From positions 12,584,930 to 12,648,929 of the forward strand of contig NC_040012.1 of the NCBI RefSeq assembly GCF_000972845.2: a stretch of 64,000 nucleotides of DNA, given 5' to 3'. Below the pieces are notes generated by a model. That model saw only the letters and a program-made list of their open reading frames with translations. It searched no databases and was not told where the DNA came from. Within the stretch, counting starts at the first letter, position 1, and every line of letters begins with the position of its first letter. Below are positions 24,158 to 39,100 of this stretch, in pieces. The position numbers and the translations under genes were made by a program. Origin of the DNA: Larimichthys crocea. Lineage: Eukaryota > Chordata > Actinopteri > Sciaenidae.

Positions 24158-27100
24158 GTAAGCTGTCCACCTTGAGGATGGGGGCATCCTTCCCATCATA
24201 TTGTGTTATGCATATGTGATACCCAATCCGCTCTTAGGATCGATTTATATTAGTGAGATGGAGAAATACTGGCACTTACGAACACTACACCCATCGTTAA
24301 AAAAATACCACCTTAAAGCAGCACTCATTAAAATAGTGCCCAGATCATGCTCCTTTTGTTTTTTGTGGTTATGGCTCCAATGCATTTCTGCACAGTAGCA
24401 CAGAGTGACTTCTATTCTGTAGAGATCCATCACAGCCGGCTCACATTGGACCCTAATAAAAGTAGTAGGACTGAAAAAAAGGTGAGATTCTGCATCGTGC
24501 CGACACTGAGTCATCGCACACAAAGTGTGACCTATTGCAGAGACACGCCACCATTGGCACATTGGGCAAAAGTGCCATGGCTGGTGGAATTTGCCGGTTG
24601 TCGTAATGGACATAATAGACACGGAGCCTTTTGATTTGGAGCAAAGGTCATTATAGTGCACTCTCTAGAATAATGCAACCCCATCCCTGGCCAAACACCA
24701 CCCACCGTATAACTGCCCTAAACAAACATCAGCTTTCATTTTGAGCACTTTTTTTTTTTTTTTGTCTTCCCATCACATCACCTTAATGTTGTGATATTCC
24801 TATCTGCACAGGCCAGGCTGAGGAGACAGTACAGGCCTGCAGCCATCATAGTTAGGTCTGTTAAGCTGGTGGAGGAAGGGATTTTATATCTCATTACGCC
24901 TATCAGCTCTTCTCCCATTGTGGATGCTGCATGCTTATATCAAGATATCAAGTTTGATTTTTTTTTGCCTGAGAAGAAAAGATTGAAACTTTGATCCACA
25001 GGGCTGTCTGAGTAAACTTGACATTAATATTGATGGGGCACTGTGATTAAATCTAAAGATAAAATACCTTTTTTAATTTTTATAACAGACACAATTAAGA
25101 CTTTAGAAACAGAATCAGTAGAAAATCGTGTTTAATGGTTGGTTTTGATTATAAAAAGTTGTTAACACGCCCTCCGATAACATCACAATAAATTGTATTT
25201 TAATCTGCAGCATCTTCACCTCTGAAGAGTTTGGCATGCATGCCATAATCAAAAGGCTTATCAGGAGGAGTTCTATGTGAAGCTGGGCTTTGAAGCTTTT
25301 GCTGTAGGAGGGGGTTATGGCATCCTGGGCTTGGATCCACTGCGATGCCAACAGCCCATCTGCATATAACTGATAATGTCCTCATTTAAATAACAGAAAT
25401 AAAATGCAGCTGTGGCCTTTTTAATTTAGCCATGAGCCAGGAGGGACATTTTAAGTCTTGAGTTCATTCACTGCAGGATCATTTTAGGGGGTGGGGTTGC
25501 ATTAACTAAGGCCAAGCTGATGAACTGTTTTTATGGATGGAGGCATTCGATATACCCTTAACATGCAGCTGAATATGAAGTCATATATGAGGCAAATCGA
25601 ATGGGTGGATCCATATTACTAAGAATCCAAATAAATGTCAGGTCTCTTCTCTTCAGTTCTTTCCAACATGAAGGCTGAAACACTGCTGGCCCTTCTGACA
25701 TGCTGGCGTCGTAACCTGTAGATGTTAATATTTGTGTTGCCTTTGCACGCATACAGAGAATGTCATGTTGATACTACCACCATTCAATATCAGTGACAGG
25801 TCTGAGCAGTTGGTAAAAAGTGACTCTGGCTGTGCTCGTCTTCCCTGACCCATGCAGTCCACATTCTGACAAGGTCACTGTCAGGAGAAACCGAATTTGT
25901 TGGCATGCAGACGAATTCCAAAATGGAGCCAAAAAAATTCAGCAGAATTGACCCTCCAACTTGTCTCTTTTGACAACCTGTCTCTCACTCTTCTAAGGGC
26001 TCTTTTCACCACCACAGCACAGAAACTAGGATGTGACACACAGCAAGAAGTCATGACTTGGCAGTTTCACCTCTGTTTGGACTGCATAGGCATAACTGCA
26101 CACGACTGGGCTCGGCTATCTGTGACATTCGATCCCCTAAAAGGCAGAGCAGGGTGCCAACACTGAGGCAATGTGGTAAAATGTGCCAACACATTCTAAC
26201 CCCGTATGTCTGATAACCCTTCACCACATGACATACACGTGTAAATATTATGTAGATATTTTCACATAGATTTTTCGTCCAGGATTAGTATTACAAGCAT
26301 ACATGGCTGTTCACTCGGGGTGTCACCAAAAAACGGCTTTGATGGAAGCGGTTTGAGGTTGAGGCGATGTTGAAAGATCCAAAGTGGTTAATGTGGAGAC
26401 CCATCCTAATTGAGTCTAAGCTCTCCTCAGGGTCCATCTTAATTGGACTGAGCTTTAGAAATGAGAATGTATCATTACTCAGAGACAGATAAAGTCTCTG
26501 TGCAACCTACCCTACTCAGCTCCCATTCAGACAGGTAGCAGCTGCACATGTCGACCGAAATAGTGGCCTGAGAACCTCTTTAACACAGAGATTAACCTCA
26601 AACTGATCCATGTGAAAGTTAGATTGCTTGCCTTGTAGGGACTGATGATGATTTTTAACATCTAAAACTTCATCTAGGAATCACTTTTTGTAAAACTTAA
26701 CTTAAATTAGAACAAAACTACAACACCATCACGCTTTAAAGATATTTTTAACCTAAACTAATGATGAAGATTTAGTTTGTAAGATGTCAGAAAATGGTCA
26801 GAAAAAGTTACAAGTTTCTACAGTCCCAAGTTGATGTCCTCAGGTTGTTTATTTTGTCTGACTGACTCAATGACGTTTAATTTAAAAGCAGTAAGTCATT
26901 ACATTTTAGAAGCTGGAAACAGCATTTTGAGTAATAAATCACAGATTAGTCGACTGTCAAAAATTGTTGACGATCAATTTTCTGTTAGGTTGATCAACAC
27001 GAAAATAACTGGCAACTACCTTGATAATTGATTAATCATTAAAGTAGTTTTTAAAGCTAAATTCTAAAACATATCTGTATATACTACATGTTATGTTTGG

Positions 27101-30100
27101 CTTTGGAAAATATTTTATAGACCTAAATGCAACTAAATAAATAAATAAAAGCTTATCGGGGCAGTTGCTTATGAAAATAATCATTAGTTGCAGCCCTGAT
27201 TGATTAACTGTTTATATACACTATGTCAGTGCCATTTGTTTTTGCATTATTGTTCTTCTAACGTAGGCTGGCCTTTTGTATGAATGTGATAAGGAAGATA
27301 CAGTGTAAAGTCACGTTAGTGGGTACACCCAGACCCTGTATCACTGTGCTGGAGGTTGCACACCCATAGATCTGAAAGATGATACTGTACTCGAACACCC
27401 ATGCAGGCCTCTCTGTGTCCCTTCATACTGTTTACCCAGCTGGTTGGCTCCTTCCACAGACCCTGGATCAGTATGGGACACTTTGAAACGGTCTCAGCTG
27501 TCGAAAGGCGATGACCCCACCGCAGATAGTCAGCGCACAATGACAGCCACTCAAAGACGCTTGTGACTGAAAGATAAAACTCTGCGTGTGTGTGTGTGCT
27601 GCAGGCTTGTTTCTGATAAGTGCTGTTTTGTAACAGGGAGGGGGGAATATTACGGGTCTCTGACCCTTAGCAGAGGTTTGAGTTTGTTTGTGGGATTGTG
27701 TGATGGAATTCAAGTTGTAGGAGTGTTGGCTAGTTGTCAGCACACATCAGGACTCTTTGGTGACAGATGTGGACTAAAAAGAGGAAATGAACACGATGGA
27801 CGAAGGTTTATTGTTTTGATATATGTCTTTGTTAGTCGCTGAAGAATATAACTCGCTTCAGCACCTTGTCAAACATGTCAGCGTTTTTCTATTTGATGTG
27901 TATTATAGTCCGGATGCTACAGCTCTCACAACTTAAGTCCCTTAGGCTACATCACCAGTATCAGATGTCTTTTTTTTTTTTTACTTCTAACTTTATTTTC
28001 TTTTTTTTTTTTTTACCACAAAGCTGCAATGGAAATTGAGCATGTGTCGAGGAGATAAATCTTTTTGCTCACCCTCCTTTTCTCTTTTGCCCTCACCTAA
28101 GCCGCCACCACATTATAGGATTTCAAGCTTTCGGTGAGGCGGTGATGCTAAAACTTGCACTTGGAAGCAGAAAGAGTCTGATAACCACGGTGACGGTCTG
28201 TTGCTAGGCAGTAACTATGCAGCAGTCTCTCCATGTGTTTTCTGCCTTCTCCTCACAACTGCTTTAAGCATCTCTCTCCTTCTCTCTTTTGCCTGTAAAT
28301 CCTCTCCTATAGTTCTTTCTCTCCGTCTCTTTGAGTGTTCCGTTTCTACATTGTATAATCTGTATTCCTCCCTCCTCATGTGCTTTCCTCCACCTCCCTT
28401 CCCTCCCTCCTGGCTTTCTCCCCCCTCCTTTAAACCCCCACCCAACCACCCACCACTTTGTAGTTCAACGAGTGCAGAAATGTGCAGCTGTAGTTGAGAG
28501 CGTCTTCATCGGAGCTAATGAGACTTGCTGGTGTGCACCGATCATTGGTGGTCAGTCATTTGAGAGAGGTCAGCAGACACCCCAGGGATTTCAACTGATT
28601 TCCTTTTGGACCTTCATTGTTCTGCATTTTCTGTCAGCTAATAGATTTCTATGCATCTAAACCTAACTCTACACACTGACTTCTATTCATTACCGGCAAA
28701 TGAGCAGGACAATAGCAAGGGAGCAAGTGACAGAAATAATAGGGGCATAGCAGACAAGCTGCCTGGATTTGACACATGCTTAGACTAAACCACAGTTTGC
28801 TGGGATTTCTTTGCTCTGCTATAGCTGGAAAAAAAAAAAAAATAATAATAATAATAAAATAAATAAATATATATTTATTTATTTATATATATATCCACTT
28901 GTGCTATTAGCAGTGTGGATGCCCATTAATAAGTGCCTATGAGCTCAGAGTGTTGGCCTGGAGAGAGAACCTGGTTAATAATACATGTGAATTGATGCTT
29001 TTAAATAAAACACATTAATGATACTTTGACTATGAAAATCTACCATGGTCTGCCCATTTGGCTACACATTTCAACATCCCCGAGGACTTGTGCAACATTG
29101 CTGCATTGTCTCTGGCATGTGACTTGGGAATGCTCATATGTTTCACAGCCCTCGTCATTTGTCTGTAGTCACCCGCAGATGTCTGTTCTGCACAGTCACC
29201 AGACTGTCATCCAGCCTTGCTGTGTCATTCCCTATACAATCGCAGACTCAGAGTCATCATTTCAGTGTAGGCCTATATGTTGTTTGGTCACAGTCCTGAG
29301 GGAGGGCAGCTTCAGTTTTTTTTTTCCCAGCACCCTTGGTTGTGAGGCAATTGCGCAACAGGAACTTGTTTCCCTCTGTCTTTTTCTCTGCTGACATCGA
29401 TACTAAAACCACGACTGAGTGGCATGCATGGATCATGTGATGGCTGGGTGGCTCTGGGTAATCCTGGAGCGTTCCATTCTGAACAGGTCACTATGGTAAA
29501 GGTTACGAGAGGTTAGAGCCCCTCAAAGAAAAATGTAAGAACAACGCGCACTCTGTGTTTCAAGATGACGTTGAAATAAATATTTTATAATTATTGTGTG
29601 TGGAAAAAGCAATATATGTTCTGATATTTATAGTGATACATAATACATAGTTATGGTTTATAGATTAGGCACAGCTGAAGTTTGTGTTGATCAACCTCCC
29701 ATACATTATGCACCTGCTATGGCCACCACACCCCTGTCTGCTACTTCCAGCTGCTTGTGTCAGCACAGACAGCTGGGGGGCATATGGTGCCAAAAAGGAA
29801 CCTTTATAACCGCCTACTCGCCGTCCTCGCTGAAATTCATCCTCGGTTCCTCTCGGGATCAACTGCACAACTGGGATCATTAAATAATGACAATGGTAGT
29901 GAAAGTAGCAGGATCGGTACTGCGTTTCTTACTGCAAGCAGTTCACATGCACGAACTAGTGCACATTTTGCACTGGGCTTTACATTTGCTGCTGCACCTC
30001 TCTCAGGTCTATTCATCACAACTTGTCGCTACTGTGGGGGGAAGAAAAATTCAGGGCATGCTCGATTCGTGCAAAAGCAGGCACACACTGCGTTGTCTGC

Positions 30101-33100
30101 AGTCGAGGAATCCTGCCGCTTCTTGGGTAGAGAGTTTCAGTCACAGAAAGGGAAAAAAGGGAGGCAGAGTGTACCATTTCGACACACTAGAAGAGGCATA
30201 AATAAATAATAAAATAAGAAATGTCGGCTTATGTACACCCAATGACTGAAATAGAGGCATAAATATAGATCATTTATTGATGTTGATTGCATGTGTGCTA
30301 GTAGTAGTTACTCCATCTAAACAAATATTTTTGGGGACAATTGAGCCTAAAAACATCTTTTAAAAAGAACCTGCAGTAGCTATATTCTGTGTAAAATAAC
30401 ATCTGGAATAATAACTAACAGAGACAGGATATCATGTCAATGTTCATATTAGATAAAATACCAGGAAACCCTTTTGTAACAGAACACAACTGTAGCATTC
30501 TCACATTTCACTGCTACGTGTTATGAGTGGTGATTATCAGACAGACCGAGCGAACAGTGCATCCTTAACAAACTGTATCTTTTGCTTCCACAACGTAGTT
30601 CTAAGAATTAATGTCTGTGTTTATTTGTCTCTACAGTGGAGTCTGGTGTGTGACTCAGCATGGAAAGTCCACATTGCAAAATTTTCTCTATTGGTGGGAT
30701 CCATCTTTGGATACCTGGTATTTGGAATCCTTGCTGACTGGTAAGTTCTTACTTACTCTTTCTTACTTATTTACGAGTATTGTGTCATCGTATCACAGTG
30801 TGTCAAAAAAATCATTTTGACCTTACTCCATAGGTTTGGCCGCCACCCAGTGCTGATCATATCGGTGCTCTTCATGCTGGTGTTTGGTCTGACTGTGGCC
30901 TTCTCTGTCAACGTGCCCATGTTCAGCACCCTGCGCTTTTTTGAGGGCTTCTGCCTGGCAGGGATCACCCTTTCTCTCTACGTCCTCAGTAAGTCTTTAT
31001 CTCTCAACTAGAAGTTCTGTGCTAATGGTCCCTTAGCTAAGCCCTTCCACTTTTTGTCATTGTTACATCCGTCAAACTCATCAGGGCAGCACTGCAAATC
31101 TGCAAAGGCTTGCAATGAAAATGCGTTGGCAGATTTACAACTCACAGTTCGTAGTAAGTTCTGAAACCACACACGGAAGCAGGACTGACTTTTTAATGTC
31201 ACAGCTGATGGGTTTTTAAAAGTCTTGAATATGCACATGATACAACCTATACTAACAGACTGAGGATAAAGCTAACAGGTTGCAGGCAAGAAAAAAAAAT
31301 CAGCGTTTTACAAGAGAAAATGCTTCGCTACTGTTTTTCTGATTATGATCAAGAAGCAGAGACATTCATCTTGAAGCCTTTGAAAGCTAGCTGTTGTTCC
31401 TCTGGCACTAAACAGAAATGCTGATGAGGAATGCTGCAGCAGTAATGCAGCAATATGCTGTATTAAATGCATGCCTATTTGATGATAACTTGAGCTTAAA
31501 TGTACCCGTTGGCCAAACTGGTTTTGCTTGTGACTTGGCTCCATGTCTAGAAACTAGGAGCAGCTCTTGTTGCACTGCAAGTTGTAAGAAGCAGCATTCC
31601 TTGTTTGTACTGAGTACATATTGAAACATTATAATATAACTGAAATTATTATATCATACCTTACATATCTCGTCAATATCAAAAAGAATACATAGAATAT
31701 TAATTTTAAGACCCAGCATTAACTCTTAGAGACTTGACAATATACGTCTTTAAAATACATTAACTCTTAGAGACTTGACAATATACGTCTTTAAAATAAA
31801 CAAATGTATCATTTATATGAATGTGTCATTTTTCTGTTTATTATACCACCCACTCTCAAAGCATAATCAAAAGGCTATTCTACTTTTAATTATTGTCTCT
31901 AGTTGAGGGTTCTGCTAAAAGAAGAGTAATTGTGTTGCAGTGACTTCCTAACATTTATTAAACTGAATGCCATTGTCGGGATAAATTCTCATTACAGAAC
32001 AACTAGCAGGCAACCAGCCTCCTTACACTTGAAGTGAACTCTTTAATTTTCATTTGGGTGTACCAGCATGTGTCTTTTCCTGAGATTTTAATCCTGGTTA
32101 CTGCTAATCAATAATGTGATAATGGCAGCGGGGATTGGTGGTAGAGACTGTAATGTTCTCAGAGATGGATCCTCTCTGTTCATGTGACCTTCTCTCTGCA
32201 CACTAAAGGTTTAAATCATTGGTTTTGTGTGTTCATTTTCTAAAGAATGGGGTGGAGGGAGCTTTGTGATAGCGTTCTGATATTGTTCCAAGCAGTTGTT
32301 GTATATTCTGGTGTCAGTGGTGGATGCTTAAAAGCCTGTTTGGCCGCAGTAATTGACCAGTGCAGAGGGAGGTTTGCAAGAGCGGAGGGAAGGGAAGATG
32401 AGAGCGAGGGAGGGAGCAAGGGCGAGATGATGAAGAAAGGGGCCCTCAGTGTCCTTGTCATTCTAATTTACTCCACACTGTATACCTTGAAAAGCTTTGC
32501 CGTGCTCCCAAAATAGGACTGTTCAGTCTGCACCCGGGACAAACCAAAGAAGGTGGGGCAGAAGGAGGCAAAAGGGTGGAGATAAGCCGTACAGTATGGT
32601 GTCGTATCAAATTTAAATGAACTTGACATCTGCGTCTATTGTCTTCACATTAGCCTCCATTTACGGTTCAATGAATCAGTGGTTCTGGTGGTTGCAACCC
32701 AATCGGAGGTGGTAGGGTTGCACGATCCTTTTGTAAAGTCAAAGATTCTCTACAACTCTGCCATACAAGCTTAAAAAGACATCTGATTTCATCTTTTACC
32801 GTGTGCAAAGTTTGTCAAATGACAGAATACAGTCAAAAAGATCATTCATTGGTTGAATTAGTAAGTTGTAAATAGGTAGCTTCATTTTAAAAGATCCACT
32901 TCAAAATTATACAATTTAATCTTGATAGTCTTTTTTTTTTTTTTTACAGTTCTTACATGTCTGTCGTGTTTTTATCTTAACACAAACATGTGTCAGTTTA
33001 ATGTGTTCGTAATGCATCATAAAAGATAATATTCAGCTGACATCTGCTCTGCAGAGTGGCGTGGGGAACAATGGAAGGTGTAATTAAACAAGCATTTGAA

Positions 33101-36100
33101 TGCATAAATCATACGCCTCTTTGACGGCTGAATGCCAGAGCAACTCAGCAGTATTTAACCTCTCTGACTGATTAAAAAAAACTATTTGAATATATGTGAT
33201 GGTTTCATCAGCAGCAGAGCTATGATCTAACAGGGCTGCATTCTAAATAAAGTCCAGTCGAGTCAGAGTGAAGAGAGGTTTTTCTTCTTATGTGTCCTCC
33301 TTACACTCTCCCCATTATTCTTTCTGTGGTTTAACTGTTTTGTTATCTCTTAGTCTACCTTCCCTGCTTCCATATACCATTCTCTACCTTACATTCTTTG
33401 CAGACTGCATGGCAGAGCGGCAAATGTAATCTTCAAAACAACAATACAGTGATTGCAAAGGGAATCAAGTGGTCACGAACAATCTGTTGTAATTTCATAG
33501 CCGCTCTTTTGTTTATTCAGCCCTCTTATGAAAGGTTAATGCAACACCTTACCCTCTGCAATCATGCTCAAGTACTTGTGTGTTTTGAACAATAGCTTAT
33601 TGAGCTAGAAGTTGCCAAGAATATCTAAAATATTAGGTTTAAAGTTATAGGAAAGTAACTCTAGAGGTAGCAACCTTGTTCTCACTGACATGTGAAAGCC
33701 CAACATTCAACACCACGACCAGGATTGTAGAGACTGGTTTGCCAGCTAATGTTGATCCATCCAACAACACAAACACAAGTTCATGTTTCCTTGCTTCAGA
33801 CTGAAACGGATATCAGGCTACTGGTTTAACAAGCAAAAAACAAGATGTCAGCCACTTAAACTGTCATCTAACCAGTCGAAGATATGTCTTCCTTACTCTA
33901 TTAATGATATCCACTAATAATCAAACTATTCTCCCCACATTAGCTGTTTTTACTGATCAATGGGAATTTTTTTGGCTCTTTCTTTAAGGAGATTGCTGCA
34001 GCACTATAATAAAGTCAACTTGAGCATAGCTTAGTTTGTTTTACCCATATTTCTTCTTTTTAAGATATTTTTTTGACCTTTTTGAGCTTTATTTGACAGA
34101 GACAGCTTGAAGAGTGACAGGAAATGTGGGGAGAGAGAGAGATGGGGAATGGCGTGTACATGGGGCGGATAATCTACCGACTGAGCTAAACGACATCCCC
34201 AACCGCCCATATTTCTGATCATGTGTGGCCTCTCGTCACATGCTATTTACCCTGTAGCCGTCCTGTATTGACAAAACTCCACCAGAGCTGCTCCAAGAGG
34301 AGGACCACAATCGTTCAATAACGCATTACTGGAGAGGATCAATCTTTTTATTTCAAGACATTCTGTTTAGGGTATTTATTGCATTTTCATGCAAGTTGGG
34401 ACATTATAAGAACTGAGCAAAAGCTAATATTCCTTATAGTCCTGACACTGAGTCAGTCATATGACATTTCCGCATGTAACGTTATGAACCACATGAGCCT
34501 TTTTTTGTGGCTTGCTTTGTTTGACTCTGCTTACAAAGGAAAGTTGGAGCCAAATCCCAGCTTCGGCTTTGTTTGCATGGGAGACTGTACGCTAATCCCC
34601 CCTTTTCCCATCAATCCATGTGCAATTAAGTCTCAGTTCATAGATCTTGAAGGCTGTGGGTGCCTTTGTATGCCATAAATTGAATCCAGAAAATGGCAAT
34701 ATGATAACTGTAAACTGTTGTTTGGTTTGAGATCTTAGATTGATCTTGAACGCGGTGATGGAGTAATTTGGAGACGTTATATGTTGCCTGATTGTGGGGG
34801 AGGCATCAATCAAAAAGAATCCATCGAGTTTCAGGATACGGGTGAACCTCTTTTAAGAATGCCGAGTAATCTGTGCACAGCTACAATCCGTTCCACCAGA
34901 ATGGCTTGTTAAAGTCATGCTCACTGTGGGGACCAACATGGCTGATATGATGTGACACTTATACGCTAACTGCTACTGAGAGACAGAAAAAATAAGGAAA
35001 GAGAGTTGGTGGTGGGGTGGTTTCAGACAAAGGGAAAGAGAATGGGGTCTAGCAAAAAAAAGTTCAGCTTAAAGACTGAGAGGGATGTTTAAACTGTACT
35101 GAGCAAAGAGAAAGCAAACCTGTGATTCTGTAAAGTGCTAGACTAAGAGGCGGTGTGATTCACCACCACTGCAAATGATGGTGATGTGTTTGTGTACGTT
35201 AACATTAAGCTCTTTTATGTATAAACCAGGCTAATGCATCTTTCTACTAGCAGAATAGCAAAGCCGATAGCTATAGAAAGTCATCTGATGCAGCGCTGCT
35301 ATTTATACCCCGGTGCTCCATCAGTGTGTGCTAGCTTTTGTAGCATCACAACACCAGGCAGCACGGGCAAATAGTGCCTATAGCTCAGTGTCATTGTGCT
35401 GCTTGCTATTGCATTTTTACAGTAAACACACCACCGACACTCACCTACCCCCCGCCTCACATGCAAACATACACTGCACTTCAGTTTGCTGAGTCATGGT
35501 AACTGGCTGCGCTGGGGCCTTTGTGTGAGAATTTTGTGATCAGCTTGAGATGAGGTGATTGTGTTTCGGGGCAGTGAGCCAGAGCTTGCTTTTTTTTTTT
35601 TTTTGTTTACACAAGTTATATCATCTACATGAGTGATTTGAGGCATAAATTGCCCCCCCCCCAAAAAAAAATAAAAAAATAAAAAAATATATATATTTAT
35701 GCCAAATATCAGTTTAGCTGTTAATGTTACACAGACAAGAGTATACATAATGTATAACTTGGTGAAAGAATTCTAAATTCTCTAGATAAAAATGATTGCT
35801 AGTGGCTTAGCTCAGCGGCCCAGGGTTCAAATCCGACCTGTGGCACTTTGATCTAGCTCAGGTGTGTGTGTGTGTGTGTGTGTTTTTTCCTAAAGGCAAC
35901 TATCGAGTGTTGTTAAGAGGCAGGATGTTTACTCTGAAAGGGCAACTATCGAGTGTTGTTAAGAGGCAGGATGTTTACTCTGAAAGGTCCGTATAATCGC
36001 CTTACAATAAAGCACAAATCTCTCTACACTCATCTCAAGTAGAGTTCTGGTTCGCTTTTCATGTCTGAATCAAAGGTGGCAAGCCTATACATGTCATGGG

Positions 36101-39100
36101 TGTGTGGGAGAGAGATGTGGCAGACATCCAGGGAGAGAGAGAAACAAACAGAGACGACAGATAGACCACATGACTCTGTTGTTGTCTCGTCTCATTGCGT
36201 CATAAAGACGTTTTTCTATTAGTAACCTTACATGCTCATGACTGGTTCTGTTTGTCGTGGTCTAATGGAGGGTGTTGAGGTTAGATTCCCTTTGTCTTGA
36301 AATTTCGGAGATACTAAACTAACCAGGGTATATTTTGTGGTATCTTTATGTTTTTGACATTCAGTTTAAAACAGGTTTTCTTCCAGGTGTGGTTATATTG
36401 TCATGGATGGGTAATGTAGAAGTGATATAGTCTAGACATAAAGTAGATTAAGAGCTAGAGGAAACTTGAAACGCATGTTCAGATTTATCGGTACAGTAGG
36501 TTTCCAGTAGGAAACACTAGGATGCTAGGGATATCCATTTTTGTGTGGATGCCAGATCATGGCCACATGAATAAATGTAATAACCACAACAGGTCACGCA
36601 AAAGTAAACACATATACATATTATTAGATGACAATAGTTGACAGTAAATGGTAATTTAATATTTACCCATCTGAAATGAATTTGGAAAACCTCACTTCTT
36701 CATATGCACCAATGTAATGCCAGTAAGGGGAACTGCTCCCTGCCCTAAAATGACCTTTTATTCCAAGTTGATTCAGTACTGTGGTTTTGTATTGACCTCT
36801 GACTAAAATACAAACTATTATTTTTTTTATTGCCCACAGAAGCTTGGATTTTGCTCAGTTAATAATTCCAGTCGCTGCTTATGGAAACTCGTCACATCTG
36901 TGAGAGAAGATGGAAGACGGATCACATTTCTGTCTAGTCCATGAATGTTGTCTTAGCAGTTGTAATTTCTAAGGAGAAAAAGAAGCTGTCCTGTATTTGT
37001 GTCAATACAGTAATATGGTTGCTGACACGCCCACTCAGACTTTGTTGATTGCGTGTGTTGTTTGCTGTCACTCCTTTTGTACATGTACCAAACAAGTATG
37101 GGTAGTGGTAAGTACACACAGGAATGCAGATGACTGCATTTTACAGGGGAAGTGCATGTGACATGATGACAAATGGCGTTATAGCACGCTACTGCACTTT
37201 TTGTACTGAAGATTCTTTTAAAAATATTCAATGTATAATTTGACTACTTTAGTGTGAGTGCGTTAGCTATTACCTTTGTTCCGTGAGGATGCTCTCTTCA
37301 AGGTTTTAACAATTCATTTCAACAATAATATGTATTTCAGTGGCAATTCAGCGACTCTCCCTGAGCAGAGCCTGAGATTCACAACATTTATCAACCAGGA
37401 ACAAATATTAAAGGAGTCAGTGCCCTGGTGCATACAGATTGAATGAGCACCACACTGTAATAAACAGATCAGATACGAGTCAGGTTGTGGTCATGTATAA
37501 CCGTTTATAAAGTGTAATACTATTTCTTTTTTAAAGATTGTTTGCCATACTCAGCAATTCTGATTTTTAAATTTCATTTCCTGTTCTGAAAAATGTGTAT
37601 AAGTGAAAATGTTAAAAATAAAAATAAAATAGAGCACAGTAAAGGCTTTTTAGAGAAGTTCCTCTTTTTTGTTATTATTATAGGGATCATAATCATTTTG
37701 GTAATGTAGCAGTCCTTATTTACGATATATTTCCCTGTTTGAATTGTATGTGGTTCTACAGTACAGTCACATGTGTGTTCCCCAGCCGTCTCTGTCTGTG
37801 CTTCTTTCCTTCTGACGGTGCAGTAATGCTCCTCTACTCAGACAGGATGATTTGTGACGTGTGTTTCCTGCTGCGGTGCTATCCTGTGTTTTGTCAGGTT
37901 AGCAAGGCCAAGCCAGGTCAAGCCGGGCCATTCTTGCCCTCTTCACTGTTCCTACGTTATTGTGTAATGAGGTGCTTTCTTTCAGTGGTGCCCTCTTAAA
38001 ACCAAAGGCATTAATCTCTCTGCATACAGGTGAGGCACAAAGGGGCAGCACCGAAAGATGGAAGCTGCGTGTATTCATCTGTGTAAATGGCTTCCTCTCT
38101 GTCAATGTCAGACTCATTTGTTCGTACAGTCTGACGGGCAGCATGCTTTATTTGCATGCGTCTGCTCCCTACCCTACTTGCTCTCTGTGTGTATGCCAAA
38201 GATGGATATCCCTCTGTCTGGCCTGACCCGAGCAGTGCGTGCCAGATCTGGCTATGTCTCCCTGAGGACAGCAGCCAGGTCTACCTCACATCACTGCAGT
38301 GATATTGTGCTGCCATCAGCTTGGCTATGAGGCAACTTTTGCTTCATTCTCAATGTTGAGAAAGGTCTGAAAAAGAAGAAGTATACAGAGAGGCAGGGTG
38401 GGTCATAGACTGTGGACTGTGTACAGAGAGCCAAAGAAAGGTATTTTCCGTGATACACAAGTTGACCTGTCCTCATCCTTCCCGACAATCCGCTCTAGCC
38501 ATCTCCTGATAAATGGGTTAAGGTGCAGACTCAGGTTTCTTTCCTCTGAGCGGGGTTAAAGTTCCCTTTTGTGCAGAGTTAGCGATTGCAGTTGCTAAGC
38601 AGACTTCCTCTCCTAACACGTTATGCAGCATGTCCTGTATATCCTACCATTTGTTTTTTTCAGAGATCGCCTCCCTGTAGACTAGATGACCTAATAGTGG
38701 TGTTCTAAGTTTGCCAAGAGTGGGAATCATTTCTAACCCTTGTTGTTTGTGAGAGACGTTGCCTAAAGTCCAGGGAAATCAACACTGGCAACCTTTGAAC
38801 CTTCTTTGGACGAGTCTAAAAAGATATGACTGCTGTTTTTAGTTTTTCTTTCTGTAGTGTTGGGACATAACTGGACTTAGTTTTACATTTGTGTCAGAGT
38901 GTAAGCTGTGTATTGGTCACTTTGTTCCCATTTGGTTTTCTGCTGATCTTTCTGTGTGTGGTAGGAGGACGGGGGAGGGAATCGTGGTGGTTATTACGAC
39001 ATACAGTCACGCTTAAAAGCAAACTGTACCCAAGAAAAATACTTTGGTAGTGGGTTTTTACTGCTGAGCATTTCAGCACACATGGATCAAAGCAAAGTGC

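Noticed and set aside
28857..28884. Perfect 28-bp AT palindrome
   Set aside because: Built only from AAAT and AT units beside an (ATA)n run; simple-sequence expansion explains it.
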